Positions 33,973 through 42,636 are shown, counted from the stretch's first letter. The stretch is 51,131 bases of DNA from an uncultured Eubacteriales bacterium (GCA_902475435.1 CABRZL010000003.1:1-51131); one strand, 5' to 3'. Notes: generated from the sequence alone by a model not told the origin. Program-made: numbers and translations.

Positions 33973-35085
33973 TCATTTTTTTGTACGATGAATCCAGGCT
34001 GGTGAAGCAGTAAATAAATTTTTTACAATAGGAATTTTTAAAAACACCCAACTTATTCCCCAACTGATTCCCAAAACTGCCACAGCAGTAAACGGAGCAA
34101 ATAACACGGAGTTTGCAACTGTTGGAAGGTAGTCTAACAACGCCTCGATAATAAGCCAATGAATTAGATAAATCCCAAGGGAGCACGAAGCTATGGAGGA
34201 AGCAACACGACGTAATATACCTTTGGGGTGGCATCCCAGCAACAAAATGCTTACAGCAGATGTAAGAGTCAAAGTAAATAAATTACCATAATTGTTGAAT
34301 ACAGGATCAAAGACCTCGCCACGTACATGGGATCTTGCAAGACCGGACAGGGTCAGCATGAGCACGCATAAAGGGATGGACACAATTGCAATCGTTCGAT
34401 AACGTTGGAATACCTGACGGTATTCCGCCAGAAAAGCGCCCAAAGCTAGATAAAATACCGCATACCAATAGTGATATCCAAAAAAATTGACATACCAGAA
34501 AAACTGACGGTTTCCGGTGTGGCCGATCCGTCCTGTGACCCAGCGTAGAAGATACTCCAGATCATTCAGAAATAAATTTCCGAAAGTAAAAATGAAAATC
34601 AGAGCAAGGCCGTAACGGTAAATTCGTTTGGAACCGTTGCGCAGGCTGTGAAGAATTGGGAGCAGCAACGTAAGAAATAAAAAAGTAGGAAGATACCAAA
34701 GGTGCTGAATATATCCCACGCGAAGCTCTGAGGCAATGGTAAAAAATTCTCTGGGAGATGATCGTTCACCACGTAAAGCCAACACAATACATAGCGATGC
34801 AAGAGTCCAAAATAAGATCAACAGCGCTAAATGGATACAGCGAAGGGTATTTTTTTTTAGATCCAATGGCCGCCTTAGAGATAGTGCTCCGCTGGCTGTA
34901 AAAAACAGAGGGACACAAATGCTCATAAATGTGGTCAAGGCATAGCAAAAAACCGCTTTACCTCCGCCGGCCATGACATCTGGAGGATTACGGAATGTCA
35001 AATGATAGAGCACTACAAAATATGCCCCCAGGACTTTCATAAGATCGAGTCCGGCAATTCGCTCATTTGTCAGATTGGATTCCAT
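33973..35085 (-). CDS. Membrane acyltransferase family 3 protein
   Basis: A 370-residue multi-pass protein of the acyltransferase 3 family. Its N-terminus reads RIAGLDLMKVLGAYFVVLYHLTF, where the histidine is the usual catalytic residue, and about ten helices follow. It probably O-acetylates a surface polysaccharide or polymer. It lies convergent to, and directly beside, the lic-like operon, so it could act on the same product, but it is a separate transcript. The start at 35085 has GGGAGGAA upstream; the earlier in-frame ATG at 35118 does not. It is a distant paralogue of 8404-9507. Confidence 0.86.
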   Translation of the reverse strand: MESNLTNERIAGLDLMKVLGAYFVVLYHLTFRNPPDVMAGGGKAVFCYALTTFMSICVPLFFTASGALSLRRPLDLKKNTLRCIHLALLILFWTLASLCIVLALRGERSSPREFFTIASELRVGYIQHLWYLPTFLFLTLLLPILHSLRNGSKRIYRYGLALIFIFTFGNLFLNDLEYLLRWVTGRIGHTGNRQFFWYVNFFGYHYWYAVFYLALGAFLAEYRQVFQRYRTIAIVSIPLCVLMLTLSGLARSHVRGEVFDPVFNNYGNLFTLTLTSAVSILLLGCHPKGILRRVASSIASCSLGIYLIHWLIIEALLDYLPTVANSVLFAPFTAVAVLGISWGISWVFLKIPIVKNLFTASPAWIHRTKK

Positions 35086-35247
35086 ACGATTCCTCCCAGA
35101 ACAGTAGTTCGACCACATACTATCATATTTATCTTATAAAATCAACAGATCCAAATATCTTTCGCAAGTACAGCGCTGGGATGTGAGGAAATGCAAAGCA
35201 TAAATTGTGCAAGATGACAAATTATCAAGATGATGCTGCATAGGATA

Positions 35248-35276
35248 TTGACAAAACCGATAGTGAATGCTATACT
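35248..35276 (+). promoter_or_regulatory. Consensus promoter of a candidate small RNA
   Basis: TTGACA (35248-35253), 17 bp and TATACT (35271-35276) form one of the best promoters in the window, yet no protein gene lies downstream on this strand before a strong terminator at 35425-35454. Confidence 0.7.
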
Positions 35277-35282
35277 CAGCAT

Positions 35283-35454
35283 ACAAAGTGTGAATGTTCT
35301 GTGAAGAATATTACGAATATATTAAAAAATAAGTGTGCTATGTGAAGAGCCCGTTCCACCGGCGAATGCTGGTTTACCTTCTTTCTTTCACCTCTCGTTC
35401 GGGGTTGGACTCCCCCGAATGGGCAAAAAACCTCCCAAATTTGGGAGGTTTTTT
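35283..35454 (+). ncRNA. Candidate stand-alone small RNA (about 170 nt)
   Basis: The stretch between a consensus promoter and a perfect terminator has no plausible protein; only a 12-codon ORF (35294-35332) lacking a ribosome site is present. It can fold into a 5' hairpin (AGCATAC with GTGTGCT) and a closed domain. That domain has outer stem GCCCGTTC/GAATGGGC (35349-35356 with 35417-35424), enclosing two inner hairpins and a pyrimidine-rich segment near 35378-35397. It is followed by the terminator. It lies between two minus-strand genes. The pyrimidine segment could pair with ribosome binding sites of target messages. I recognise no known family. Confidence 0.5.
35425..35454 (+). terminator. 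Perfect intrinsic terminator
   Basis: AAAAAACCTCCCAAA and its exact complement form a 30-bp palindrome ending in six T residues, active in principle in both directions. It lies 16 bp from the stop of the AraC-type gene on the opposite strand and so could end both transcripts. Confidence 0.85.
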
Positions 35455-35470
35455 GCATGAATTCCGAATT

Positions 35471-36706
35471 TTAATAAGCATTAAACTGAGAACTACGATA
35501 GGCGCTGGGCGTCTGTTTTAACGCTTTTTGAAATATGCGACTGAAATACCGGCTGTCATGATAACCGACAGCGGCTGCAATTTGGGATATAGAAAGGCTG
35601 GAATCCTTCAAAAGCTCCTGTGCTGCGCCTAAACGTAAAGTTTGAATGTGCTGAGAAATGGTTTGTCCCGTTTCTTGACGGAATAACACGCTTAGATATT
35701 GGGGATTGAGATTGGCAATTGCACCAAGCTGATCGAGGGAAACTGCTTCTCGAAAGTGAAGCGCCAGGTATGCTTGTACTTGGGATACACCAGGGCTTAG
35801 CTTTGGGCCATTGACGGAACAAAATTGTTGGAACGTATTTATCAATACGGCCTGTTCCTGTTCTAATGTGACACAGTGAGCCAATCGATCGCCAGTGTGT
35901 TGAAGCAATTCGGATCCAGGAAGGCTGCGGCAGAGTGTGCAGGCGCTCTGCATGATTTCTCGAGGAAGCGTAAATGCCAACGTGGGGGTGCGTTCAAACA
36001 TGGGATGAAATTCTTGAAATACGTCTTGAACCCACTGTGAAAGCAACTCTGCGTCCCGACGAACCAGTCCGGCCTGGAGCCGGGATAATTGAGACGCGTT
36101 TAGGGTTGGCGCAGATGTAGGGGATGGGTTTAAGCTGTTGCTGTCGTAACATTTGTTGTACCCGCCCATAATTCCATGTTCAATTGCGTCTACTGCGGAA
36201 CGAAAACAGGCATACAGACCCGCTGTGTCTCGACAGGGGATTCCCTCTCCCATAATCAGATGAAATGTTGAAAGCATGGGATCTCGGCATAGCAAATCAA
36301 AGCATTTGGAAAACTGTTGTTTGAAACGGGAAACGTCTGGACTATGAGGCGTAAAGGGAATATTGACAAGGCATAGAAGAAAATCCTTTGTAACACACAA
36401 TGCGCCTTCCGGAAACAGAGGGAGCAATCGAGTCTGAAGAAAAGCCTCGGCCTGAAACAGTGCGGTGCGGCGCTGGCTACCGGTTTCATCAGAAAAGTGT
36501 GGAATGATATTGAGCAGGAGTATGTTCAGAGCACCGGCTGTAAACTCGTAGCCGTAGTATTCTCCTAGTTCCTGTAGGGTTTCGCCGTGGAGCGGCTGGA
36601 GGTTCTGCAAATCAATGAGTAGCTGATGCCGCAGCCGCTGACGATATTGCTCCATTTGGGAATATATAAAACATGAAATGCAGTCTTCCTTGAGCGATGC
36701 AGACAT
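35471..36706 (-). CDS. AraC-family transcriptional regulator
   Basis: A 411-residue regulator with a long N-terminal sensory part of no recognised domain (residues 1-300). The C-terminal AraC DNA-binding region has both helix-turn-helix units: SLDQLGAIANLNPQYLSVLFRQETG and SISQIAAAVGYHDSRYFSRIFQKA. The start at 36706 has AAAGGAG upstream. It is divergent from the beta-glucosidase gene, and the space between holds a TTGTAC/GTACAA palindrome, so it probably controls that gene in response to a sugar. No membrane helix is visible. Confidence 0.9.
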   Translation of the reverse strand: MSASLKEDCISCFIYSQMEQYRQRLRHQLLIDLQNLQPLHGETLQELGEYYGYEFTAGALNILLLNIIPHFSDETGSQRRTALFQAEAFLQTRLLPLFPEGALCVTKDFLLCLVNIPFTPHSPDVSRFKQQFSKCFDLLCRDPMLSTFHLIMGEGIPCRDTAGLYACFRSAVDAIEHGIMGGYNKCYDSNSLNPSPTSAPTLNASQLSRLQAGLVRRDAELLSQWVQDVFQEFHPMFERTPTLAFTLPREIMQSACTLCRSLPGSELLQHTGDRLAHCVTLEQEQAVLINTFQQFCSVNGPKLSPGVSQVQAYLALHFREAVSLDQLGAIANLNPQYLSVLFRQETGQTISQHIQTLRLGAAQELLKDSSLSISQIAAAVGYHDSRYFSRIFQKALKQTPSAYRSSQFNAY

Positions 36707-36896
36707 AAAGGCTCCTTTCCTATGATTTATGGACATATTTTTAACTGGGTTGTTGGTTTGTTGTGTTTCGGTTGGAGATGCAGTGCAATAGAAAGGAATT
36801 GTGAAAATCAATAGAAACTTTTTAAAATCTGCAAAACTTTTTTGTTATTTTAACATGATTTCTCATAAAAGTCCACTTTTTCTGCGGTGCTGTCCC

Positions 36897-36924
36897 TTGT
36901 ACTTTTTTGTACAGATTCGTACAA
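36897..36924. promoter_or_regulatory. Candidate AraC-type operator upstream of the beta-glucosidase
   Basis: Three copies of the hexamer TTGTAC occur: direct copies at 36897-36902 and 36907-36912, and an inverted copy GTACAA at 36919-36924. The last two form an 18-bp palindrome. They lie just upstream of the glucosidase start and within reach of the divergent regulator promoter. Confidence 0.4.
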
Positions 36925-36955
36925 TGAAAGAAAAAGTCTTTGTGGAGGAATGTTT

Positions 36956-39475
36956 ATGATGGACAGGAAATATGGCGCAGGATTTGAACAATATACACCT
37001 CAGGAACAGGCACGAATTGCAGTGGGGCGAGAAATAGCGCAGGAAGGAATGGTTTTACTGGAGAACAGAAATGCGCTACCTCTGAAGGCTGGGGTGAAAG
37101 TGGCATTGTTCGGAGTGGGACAAATTGGTTTTCTTCATGGAGGGTCCGGTTCCGGTTCTACGTTTGCAAATTATGTGGTAAAGCTGCCCGAGGCTATGGA
37201 AAATGCAGGGGCGACCGTAGATCAGGAGCTGTTAGCCCTGTACAGTACATACTGTGCTGCTGAACAGAAAAAAGTGGAAAAGGAGCCGCCCCATATGCGC
37301 CGGGGGACAATTCCAGAACTGGTGCTTCCAAATACAGTGGTGCAAGCGGCAGCAGAACGAAATGATGTTGCTGTGATCTCCTTTGCTCGATTGGCTGGGG
37401 AGGGACGGGACCGTACTCTGACACCGGGAGACTATTATCTGTCCGATGCAGAGCACGCCCTCCTGCGGTCAGTCCGCAAAGTGTTTGACAATATGATTAT
37501 CCTGTTAAATGTCTGTGGTACGATAGATATGGAATGGGTGGATCTCTATAAACCAGAGGGTGTTCTGATGGTTTGGATTCCCGGACAAGAGGGAGCCTCT
37601 GCTGCGGCGGATATTCTCATGGGGCATGTGAATCCTTCCGGCCGTCTTACAGATACCATTGCAAAATCCTGGTCGGATATTCCGTCTTCAGAGAATTTTG
37701 GGGCCTGGGCGGACGGCTTTGAAAATTACACCGGGGATGAGAATCAGGTTCCCTACTGGGGTGGTGTGGGCAATCACGAGATGGTTCCGATTGGAGAGAC
37801 TGTGGTACGGGCCATTGGAAATCGCCGCTACACGGAGTATCAGGAGGGGCTGTATGTGGGTTACCGGTATTTCAGTACCTTTCATGTGCCGGTGAGATAC
37901 CCCTTTGGATACGGCCTTAGTTATACCTCTTTTACAAGGTCGGCCTCTAATTTTCAGCAGACAGAAAATGGAGTGGCTTTTACGGTAACAGTATTCAATA
38001 CAGGAGAAGTGTCTGGTAAAGATGTGTTGCAGATTTATTTGCATGGTGCTGAGGATCTGCTGGAGCGTCCTGAGAGAGAGCTGGTGGCATTTCAGAAAAC
38101 CAGGCTGCTGGAACCTGGAGAAAGCCAGACCGTTGTGTTTGCGATTCCTTATCGAGATATGGCCGTGTACCATGAAAAGCGGGCGGCATGGATGCTTCAG
38201 AAGGGCAATAATGTATTATATTTAGGCGGAGATGCGCTTCATAACGAGGAATTTGCATCATTTTATACAGAAGAAACTGTGCTGGAACAGGTTACCAACC
38301 AGGTAGTGCTTCATCATACTCGAACCCTGAGACAGTTATCCAAACGAGATCCCGAAGGAACAAAACCGATAGCTCCGCCAATTCGTGCAGATTCTGGTGA
38401 AAAACATGGAAAAATGAAAGATGGAACATTCGCTTGGCCGCCGGTCAACTATGAAGAGGCAACATGGAAATTAAAAGATGTTCGGGATGGTAATGTGTCT
38501 ATGGAGACGTTCCTTCGGCAAGCAGAAGATTTTGAACTCGTGGTATTGCTGATTGGTGCAAATCTGACAGGTTTTTCTGCGGTGGAGACACAGGATAAAA
38601 AGACTGAACAAATGTCATATATGGGGAACATCAAGAAAGAAACCCAACTGGGGCCGCTGTCTGAATGCATTCCCGGTATGGGCGGATATACTGCGACGAT
38701 CCAGAGACTGGGGATTCCCACCATTACAATGTGTGATGGCCCGGCAGGAATCGGCGCAGGGGAAAAGAATAATAAATTGGCGTTTCCAACGGCGACCATT
38801 ACCGCGTGTACTTTTTCCACGGAACTGGCGGAGCGGCTCGGTGATGCCATGGGCGGAGAGGCCCGGGAGCGGAAAGTGGATGTCTGGTTGGCGCCCTCTA
38901 TGAACATTCATCGGAATCCCTTAGCAGGCCGCAATTACGAGTACTATGCGGAAGATCCTCTTCTCTCCGGAAAGATTGCGGCAGCGGTGGTACGGGGCGC
39001 ACAAAAGCATCCGGTGTCCACCTGTGTCAAACATTTTGCGGCGAACAATCAAGAGACGAGTCGCTGGGATAAAGATGATTCGGTCATGACAGAACGTGTT
39101 TTGCGGGAGATTTATCTCAAAGGTTTTGAGATTGCCGTAAAAGAAGGAGAACCGCACAGCTTGATGACTTCCTATAATCCTTTAAATGGCGTACAAACCG
39201 CGGCAAGAAAAGATTTGCTTATGAACATTCTCCGTAATGAATGGGGATTTGATGGATTTGTTGTTACAGATTGGGAAGGAGATGCAGGGCTTGCAGTAGA
39301 GTGTATCCAGGCGGGTAACGATGTGCTGATGCCAGGGTTCCCCGGTATGGTGGACTATGTATACAAAAAAGTTCAGGATGGAACGTTAAGCCGTGCAGAC
39401 TTGGAGGCCTGCGCGGGGCGGCTTTTAAAAGTCGTTATGCATTCTGCGGCTATGGAGCGGTATCTTTCCCATTGA
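36956..39475 (+). CDS. Glycoside hydrolase family 3 beta-glucosidase with reversed domain order
   Basis: An 839-residue enzyme that removes terminal beta-linked sugars. The GH3 C-terminal sandwich domain comes first (AQEGMVLLENRNALPL near the N-terminus, then FGYGLSYTSF and a fibronectin III-like part). The TIM-barrel domain comes last, with DGPAGI, NIHRNPLAGRNYEYYAEDP, CVKHFAANNQE and the nucleophile aspartate in VVTDWEGD. This swapped order is known in some rumen and clostridial beta-glucosidases. There is no signal peptide, so it acts on imported oligosaccharides. The start at 36956 is chosen for its spacing to GGAGGA. The divergent AraC regulator probably controls it. Confidence 0.93.
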   Translation: MMDRKYGAGFEQYTPQEQARIAVGREIAQEGMVLLENRNALPLKAGVKVALFGVGQIGFLHGGSGSGSTFANYVVKLPEAMENAGATVDQELLALYSTYCAAEQKKVEKEPPHMRRGTIPELVLPNTVVQAAAERNDVAVISFARLAGEGRDRTLTPGDYYLSDAEHALLRSVRKVFDNMIILLNVCGTIDMEWVDLYKPEGVLMVWIPGQEGASAAADILMGHVNPSGRLTDTIAKSWSDIPSSENFGAWADGFENYTGDENQVPYWGGVGNHEMVPIGETVVRAIGNRRYTEYQEGLYVGYRYFSTFHVPVRYPFGYGLSYTSFTRSASNFQQTENGVAFTVTVFNTGEVSGKDVLQIYLHGAEDLLERPERELVAFQKTRLLEPGESQTVVFAIPYRDMAVYHEKRAAWMLQKGNNVLYLGGDALHNEEFASFYTEETVLEQVTNQVVLHHTRTLRQLSKRDPEGTKPIAPPIRADSGEKHGKMKDGTFAWPPVNYEEATWKLKDVRDGNVSMETFLRQAEDFELVVLLIGANLTGFSAVETQDKKTEQMSYMGNIKKETQLGPLSECIPGMGGYTATIQRLGIPTITMCDGPAGIGAGEKNNKLAFPTATITACTFSTELAERLGDAMGGEARERKVDVWLAPSMNIHRNPLAGRNYEYYAEDPLLSGKIAAAVVRGAQKHPVSTCVKHFAANNQETSRWDKDDSVMTERVLREIYLKGFEIAVKEGEPHSLMTSYNPLNGVQTAARKDLLMNILRNEWGFDGFVVTDWEGDAGLAVECIQAGNDVLMPGFPGMVDYVYKKVQDGTLSRADLEACAGRLLKVVMHSAAMERYLSH

Positions 39476-39518
39476 CCACGGGAGCAAAATGCCGCTTCCC
39501 ATATAATATGGGAAAAGT

Positions 39519-39875
39519 TATTTCTTTGCCAGCTATGTCTATGCCGCCAATGCTGTATCCGGGTTCTTACCATATATCAATGATATGTCCGGAACTTTCT
39601 ATGATTCCAATGATAACCAATGGCAAGTATTTGAGGATCTAAAGGGGTTGTCTGATTGTGCATGAAACTATCCTGCATATGCAAAATTGTCGACAGAGGA
39701 GTTAGTTCAGTACAGTACGTTGAAATCTGATATGTCCACTTATGCAGAAATTCGTATTTTGGAATTTATTATTGGTTCTGCAGATATAGATGCGGCATTT
39801 GATGGATTTGTTTCAGAACTAGAAAACATGGGGCTTCAGGAAATGATCGAACTGAAGCAGGACGCCTATGATTGA
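39519..39875 (+). pseudogene. Remnant of an extracellular sugar-binding protein (C-terminal end)
   Basis: One reading frame runs from 39519 to the stop at 39873-39875, interrupted by an in-frame TGA at 39663-39665. It reads FASYVYAANAVSGFLPYIND at the front and ends GFVSELENMGLQEMIELKQDAYD. That is the typical C-terminal pattern of family 1 solute-binding proteins. No signal peptide, start or N-terminal lobe is found upstream, so only the last third or so remains. It probably belonged to a lost sugar importer associated with the beta-glucosidase. Confidence 0.65.
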
Positions 39876-39920
39876 GCGATTAAACGTGCTGAAAAGTTGG
39901 AAACATAATGAAATAAAGAG

Positions 39921-39949
39921 ACCGTCATAGAGAGATCTATGGCGGTCCT
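39921..39949 (+). terminator. Terminator after the binding-protein remnant
   Basis: A stem GACCGTCATAGA/TCTATGGCGGTC (two non-Watson-Crick pairs) with a short GAGA loop lies about 45 bp after the remnant's stop. The T-tract is poor (CTCTTGTG). Probably the former terminator of the lost gene. Confidence 0.45.
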
Positions 39950-39974
39950 CTTGTGAAATGGAAAAATAAATTAC

Positions 39975-40003
39975 TTGTGTATTTCTGATTTTTCTGATAA
40001 GAT
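39975..40003 (+). promoter_or_regulatory. Promoter of the small basic protein gene
   Basis: TTGTGT, 17 bp and TAAGAT lie 28 bp upstream of the ATG at 40031, which has a GGGG ribosome site. This supports the small reading frame as a real gene. Confidence 0.45.
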
Positions 40004-40030
40004 GGGGAAAACAAAAAAGGGGATGCTAGT

Positions 40031-40303
40031 ATGAAATATATTCCGCTGGATAAGCGGTCAAAGAAGCAGCAGAAAACTTATTATGCCGCGCAGCGTAGCA
40101 GCTGGAATGGAACCAATCCGGTGACAAAAATTGTTCCAAGTAAAAAGATTTATAATCGAAAACGGGCAAAGCAACTGTGGAAATCAGATGCTTTGCCCGA
40201 TGTTGATTATAGTGCAGTGCCTTGTTTCGGAATGGACATATGGGACAAATCCACACCTTCCAGAGATAGAAGTTTTATTTTTCGCTCAATTCCCCCTGCA
40301 TAG
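40031..40303 (+). CDS. Small basic protein of unknown function, C-terminus overlapping ogt
   Basis: A 90-residue reading frame whose first 50 residues are very basic (KRSKKQQKTYYAAQRSSWNGTNPVTKIVPSKKIYNRKR). They resemble a short conserved clostridial protein family I know only as hypothetical. The last 30 residues overlap the 3' end of the convergent ogt gene and look like accidental extension. The usual end may have been lost. A promoter and ribosome site are visible. The ogt terminator hairpin lies inside this coding region. A role in binding nucleic acid or ribosomes is possible but unproven. Confidence 0.55.
   Translation: MKYIPLDKRSKKQQKTYYAAQRSSWNGTNPVTKIVPSKKIYNRKRAKQLWKSDALPDVDYSAVPCFGMDIWDKSTPSRDRSFIFRSIPPA
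40163..40199 (-). terminator. ogt terminator embedded in the convergent small gene
   Basis: A perfect 11-bp stem (CGGGCAAAGCA and complement) is followed on the minus strand by TTTTCG. It lies 8 bp beyond the ogt stop and within the coding part of the small plus-strand gene. Confidence 0.6.
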
Positions 40304-40746
40304 CCGGTCAGACTGCCGTTAGCGCCGATGACTCTGTGACATGGAATAATGATAGAAATGGGGTTGTGCGCTACTGCGCCGCCTACGGCCTGAGCAGACA
40401 TAGAAGAACGTCCGTGTTTTGAGGCCAGAACTTTGGCAATTTCTCCATAGGTTATAACTTGGCCATATGGAATGGTAAGAAGAATTTCCCAGACGGAACA
40501 GCGAAAAGGGGAGCTAAGCAGTCGAAGCGGCGGCATAGTCTCCGGTTTTTCCTTTTGAAAATAGAGATTCAGCCAATGTTTTGCTTCTTGGAATATGGGG
40601 AGATCCTGCTCGAGGGAATCTGTAACTAAATTTTCGCCAAAGTATTTTTGACCATCAAACCAAAGACCAGTCAAGGAGCTGCCATCACTGGCCATGAAGA
40701 TTTTGCCCAGTGGCGAAAGAAACGTATTCGTATACTGAAAATCCAT
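40207..40746 (-). CDS. ogt: Methylated-DNA-[protein]-cysteine S-methyltransferase
   Basis: A 179-residue DNA repair protein that removes the methyl group from O6-methylguanine onto its own cysteine in a single-turnover reaction. The active-site motif IIPCHRVIGANGSLTGYAGG is complete. The helix-turn-helix region (TYGEIAKVLASKHGRSSMSAQAVGGAVAHNP) is normal. The length is typical for Ogt without an Ada regulatory domain. It appears to be a single-gene unit. Confidence 0.95.
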   Translation of the reverse strand: MDFQYTNTFLSPLGKIFMASDGSSLTGLWFDGQKYFGENLVTDSLEQDLPIFQEAKHWLNLYFQKEKPETMPPLRLLSSPFRCSVWEILLTIPYGQVITYGEIAKVLASKHGRSSMSAQAVGGAVAHNPISIIIPCHRVIGANGSLTGYAGGIERKIKLLSLEGVDLSHMSIPKQGTAL

Positions 40747-40811
40747 TAAAAATCCTCCGTATGTTCATCCCTGCGATCGCACTATGGGGCGCACCGTGAG
40801 CAAATCTGTTG

Positions 40812-42461
40812 TTATCCGGCTGCGGTGCTTTCAGTAGAGGCGTTAGACTGAATAGCCTCCACGGCATCGGGCTGTGTAACAGCCAGTTCTTCAGTGGTGA
40901 TGGTAGAATACTGTTCTACGATTTCATTAAGCTTAGCGTCATATTCTTGATATCGAAGTTCGCTTTCTGCTGTGGTCTTCCAGTAATAGTTTTCGGTAGC
41001 GCCAACATAGTACATGATGTGATAACCAAAGCTGGTTCTTATGATGGCAGTATCGCCGGGCTGCCGGGATGTGTCAAAGCACCAGTCGTTAAATTCAGTA
41101 ACCATTTGACCGGGATACACGTCTTCATATAGACCGCCGGTTGTGTTGGAACCGGTATCGGCAGAATAGGTGTTGGCCAGCTCGCCGAAACTTTCTTCAG
41201 TGGCGTCTCCGGATTTCCACTCTTCATAGATTCGTTCAGCTTCCTCCTCAGCGTCTGCCCAGGCGGCTTCTTCACTGGCCTCCTCTGCGGCAGAGTCCTC
41301 TACAGCGGAGCTTTCACTGCCTTCAGAACTGGTATCTGCAGGCTCGATAAGAATGTGCCGGACGTTAACATTTGGTTGATCTGATTTTTCGATCCCATAA
41401 GAGGTGAACATATCGCTGTTATCGTCATAGTAAGATTCGATCTCATCATCTGTAAAGGAAAGACTATTATAGATTTCGTCGGAGTATGCCGTTACATAAT
41501 AAGAATCGTAGAGATATTGTTCAAAACTCTCTTCCGTAGCGGCAGAGCCATAGGAGTCCTGAATATAAGCTAATACATCACCGTTTCCGTCGCTGTCCGT
41601 GAAGCCAGCCTGTTGGGCGTAATCTGCCATGGAGGAAATCGTTGAATCATATTCAGACTGATATGTTTCAGGCATTGTAAAGCCCGCTTCCGTGGCAGCA
41701 GCTTTCAGGGACTCGATTTGCTGAATCGAAGTACATGCATTTTGAAGGAAGAAATCATGCCAAGTCATGTCATCAGAATATTGCTGTTCTGAGAGTGGCT
41801 TGGAGGCATCGAATCCAAAACCGTTTGTCTGGACGTAATAATAGTATTCTCCCCAATAATAATAGCTAAATTGTGCATTGGTGAGTTCGGTCAGTTCGTT
41901 TCCGTTTTCATCCTGTATCGTTACGGCAATGGCATCCGGATCAAAGTTGTCTTTTTGAAAAAGTTCAGTGATTGCGGTGACAAAGCCGGGCATGCTGCCG
42001 GTTTTGGAAAGTGTGGTTAAAGCGATCACCAGACATACTACAATTATTAGCAGCAACCCAATAATAGCGGTGAGGACAACGGTCAGCGCAGAATGCTTTT
42101 TCTTATGTGGTGTCTGTGTATCAGAAATTGTATGATCTGATTTCAAATTAGCAGGTCCATCGGCAGAAGCTGTCTCGTCGGAGGTTTCAGTTGTCTCCGT
42201 TTCATCAGGAGTTACAGGTTCGACAATATCCGATGTCCCATCCGGTACATCTTCGTTCGTAACAGAGGATTCTGCATCGGAGATTGTTTCGTCATTGGCA
42301 GGAGCGTCGGCGGATTCTTCATCCGGCTCTGTATTAGAGAATGATTTGGTCTCGTTTTCAGGAGTTTCCTCGGTCGGAGGGGGATCGGAGAAAGCTTGGC
42401 CACAGTTTGGGCATACCGTCTTTTGGTCGGAAAGCTCCTGGCCGCAGTTTGGGCAAAACAT
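40812..42461 (-). CDS. Zinc-ribbon membrane-anchored foldase (SurA-like and PpiC domains)
   Basis: A 549-residue protein with an unusual layout. Two CPNCG pairs at residues 4-7 and 17-21 form a zinc ribbon, followed by a long acidic, Ser/Thr-rich linker (25-120). One membrane helix lies near 128-152 (LTVVLTAIIGLLLIIVVCLVIALTTL). A helical SurA/PrsA-type N domain (about 170-360) and a parvulin PpiC domain follow, with VRHILIEP and SFGELANTYSADTGSNTTGGLYEDVYPGQMV. The PPIase should face outward and help exported proteins fold, while the zinc ribbon stays inside. It stands between ogt and the MFS gene as its own unit. Confidence 0.86.
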   Translation of the reverse strand: MFCPNCGQELSDQKTVCPNCGQAFSDPPPTEETPENETKSFSNTEPDEESADAPANDETISDAESSVTNEDVPDGTSDIVEPVTPDETETTETSDETASADGPANLKSDHTISDTQTPHKKKHSALTVVLTAIIGLLLIIVVCLVIALTTLSKTGSMPGFVTAITELFQKDNFDPDAIAVTIQDENGNELTELTNAQFSYYYWGEYYYYVQTNGFGFDASKPLSEQQYSDDMTWHDFFLQNACTSIQQIESLKAAATEAGFTMPETYQSEYDSTISSMADYAQQAGFTDSDGNGDVLAYIQDSYGSAATEESFEQYLYDSYYVTAYSDEIYNSLSFTDDEIESYYDDNSDMFTSYGIEKSDQPNVNVRHILIEPADTSSEGSESSAVEDSAAEEASEEAAWADAEEEAERIYEEWKSGDATEESFGELANTYSADTGSNTTGGLYEDVYPGQMVTEFNDWCFDTSRQPGDTAIIRTSFGYHIMYYVGATENYYWKTTAESELRYQEYDAKLNEIVEQYSTITTEELAVTQPDAVEAIQSNASTESTAAG

Positions 42462-42592
42462 AAAGACACATCCTTTCTGTATCGGTTATATCTGCCGGTT
42501 TGACAAATATAGCAAAGGCTATTATATCAGATGATGTGGGAAAAGTCTGCACAAAACATGGGGAAAACTGTGAATTTTTTATAAAAGTTTCC

Positions 42593-42636
42593 GATATCAG
42601 GTGCGTCAAAGCTGCAGCTTTGACGCACCTGATATC
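42593..42636. terminator. 44-bp perfect palindrome, terminator of the MFS gene
   Basis: The 22-bp arm GATATCAGGTGCGTCAAAGC(TG) is followed without a loop by its exact complement. It starts 10 bp beyond the MFS stop. A T/A-rich tail (ACTTTTATAAAAAA) follows on the minus strand. It is among the longest perfect palindromes in the window. Confidence 0.7.
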
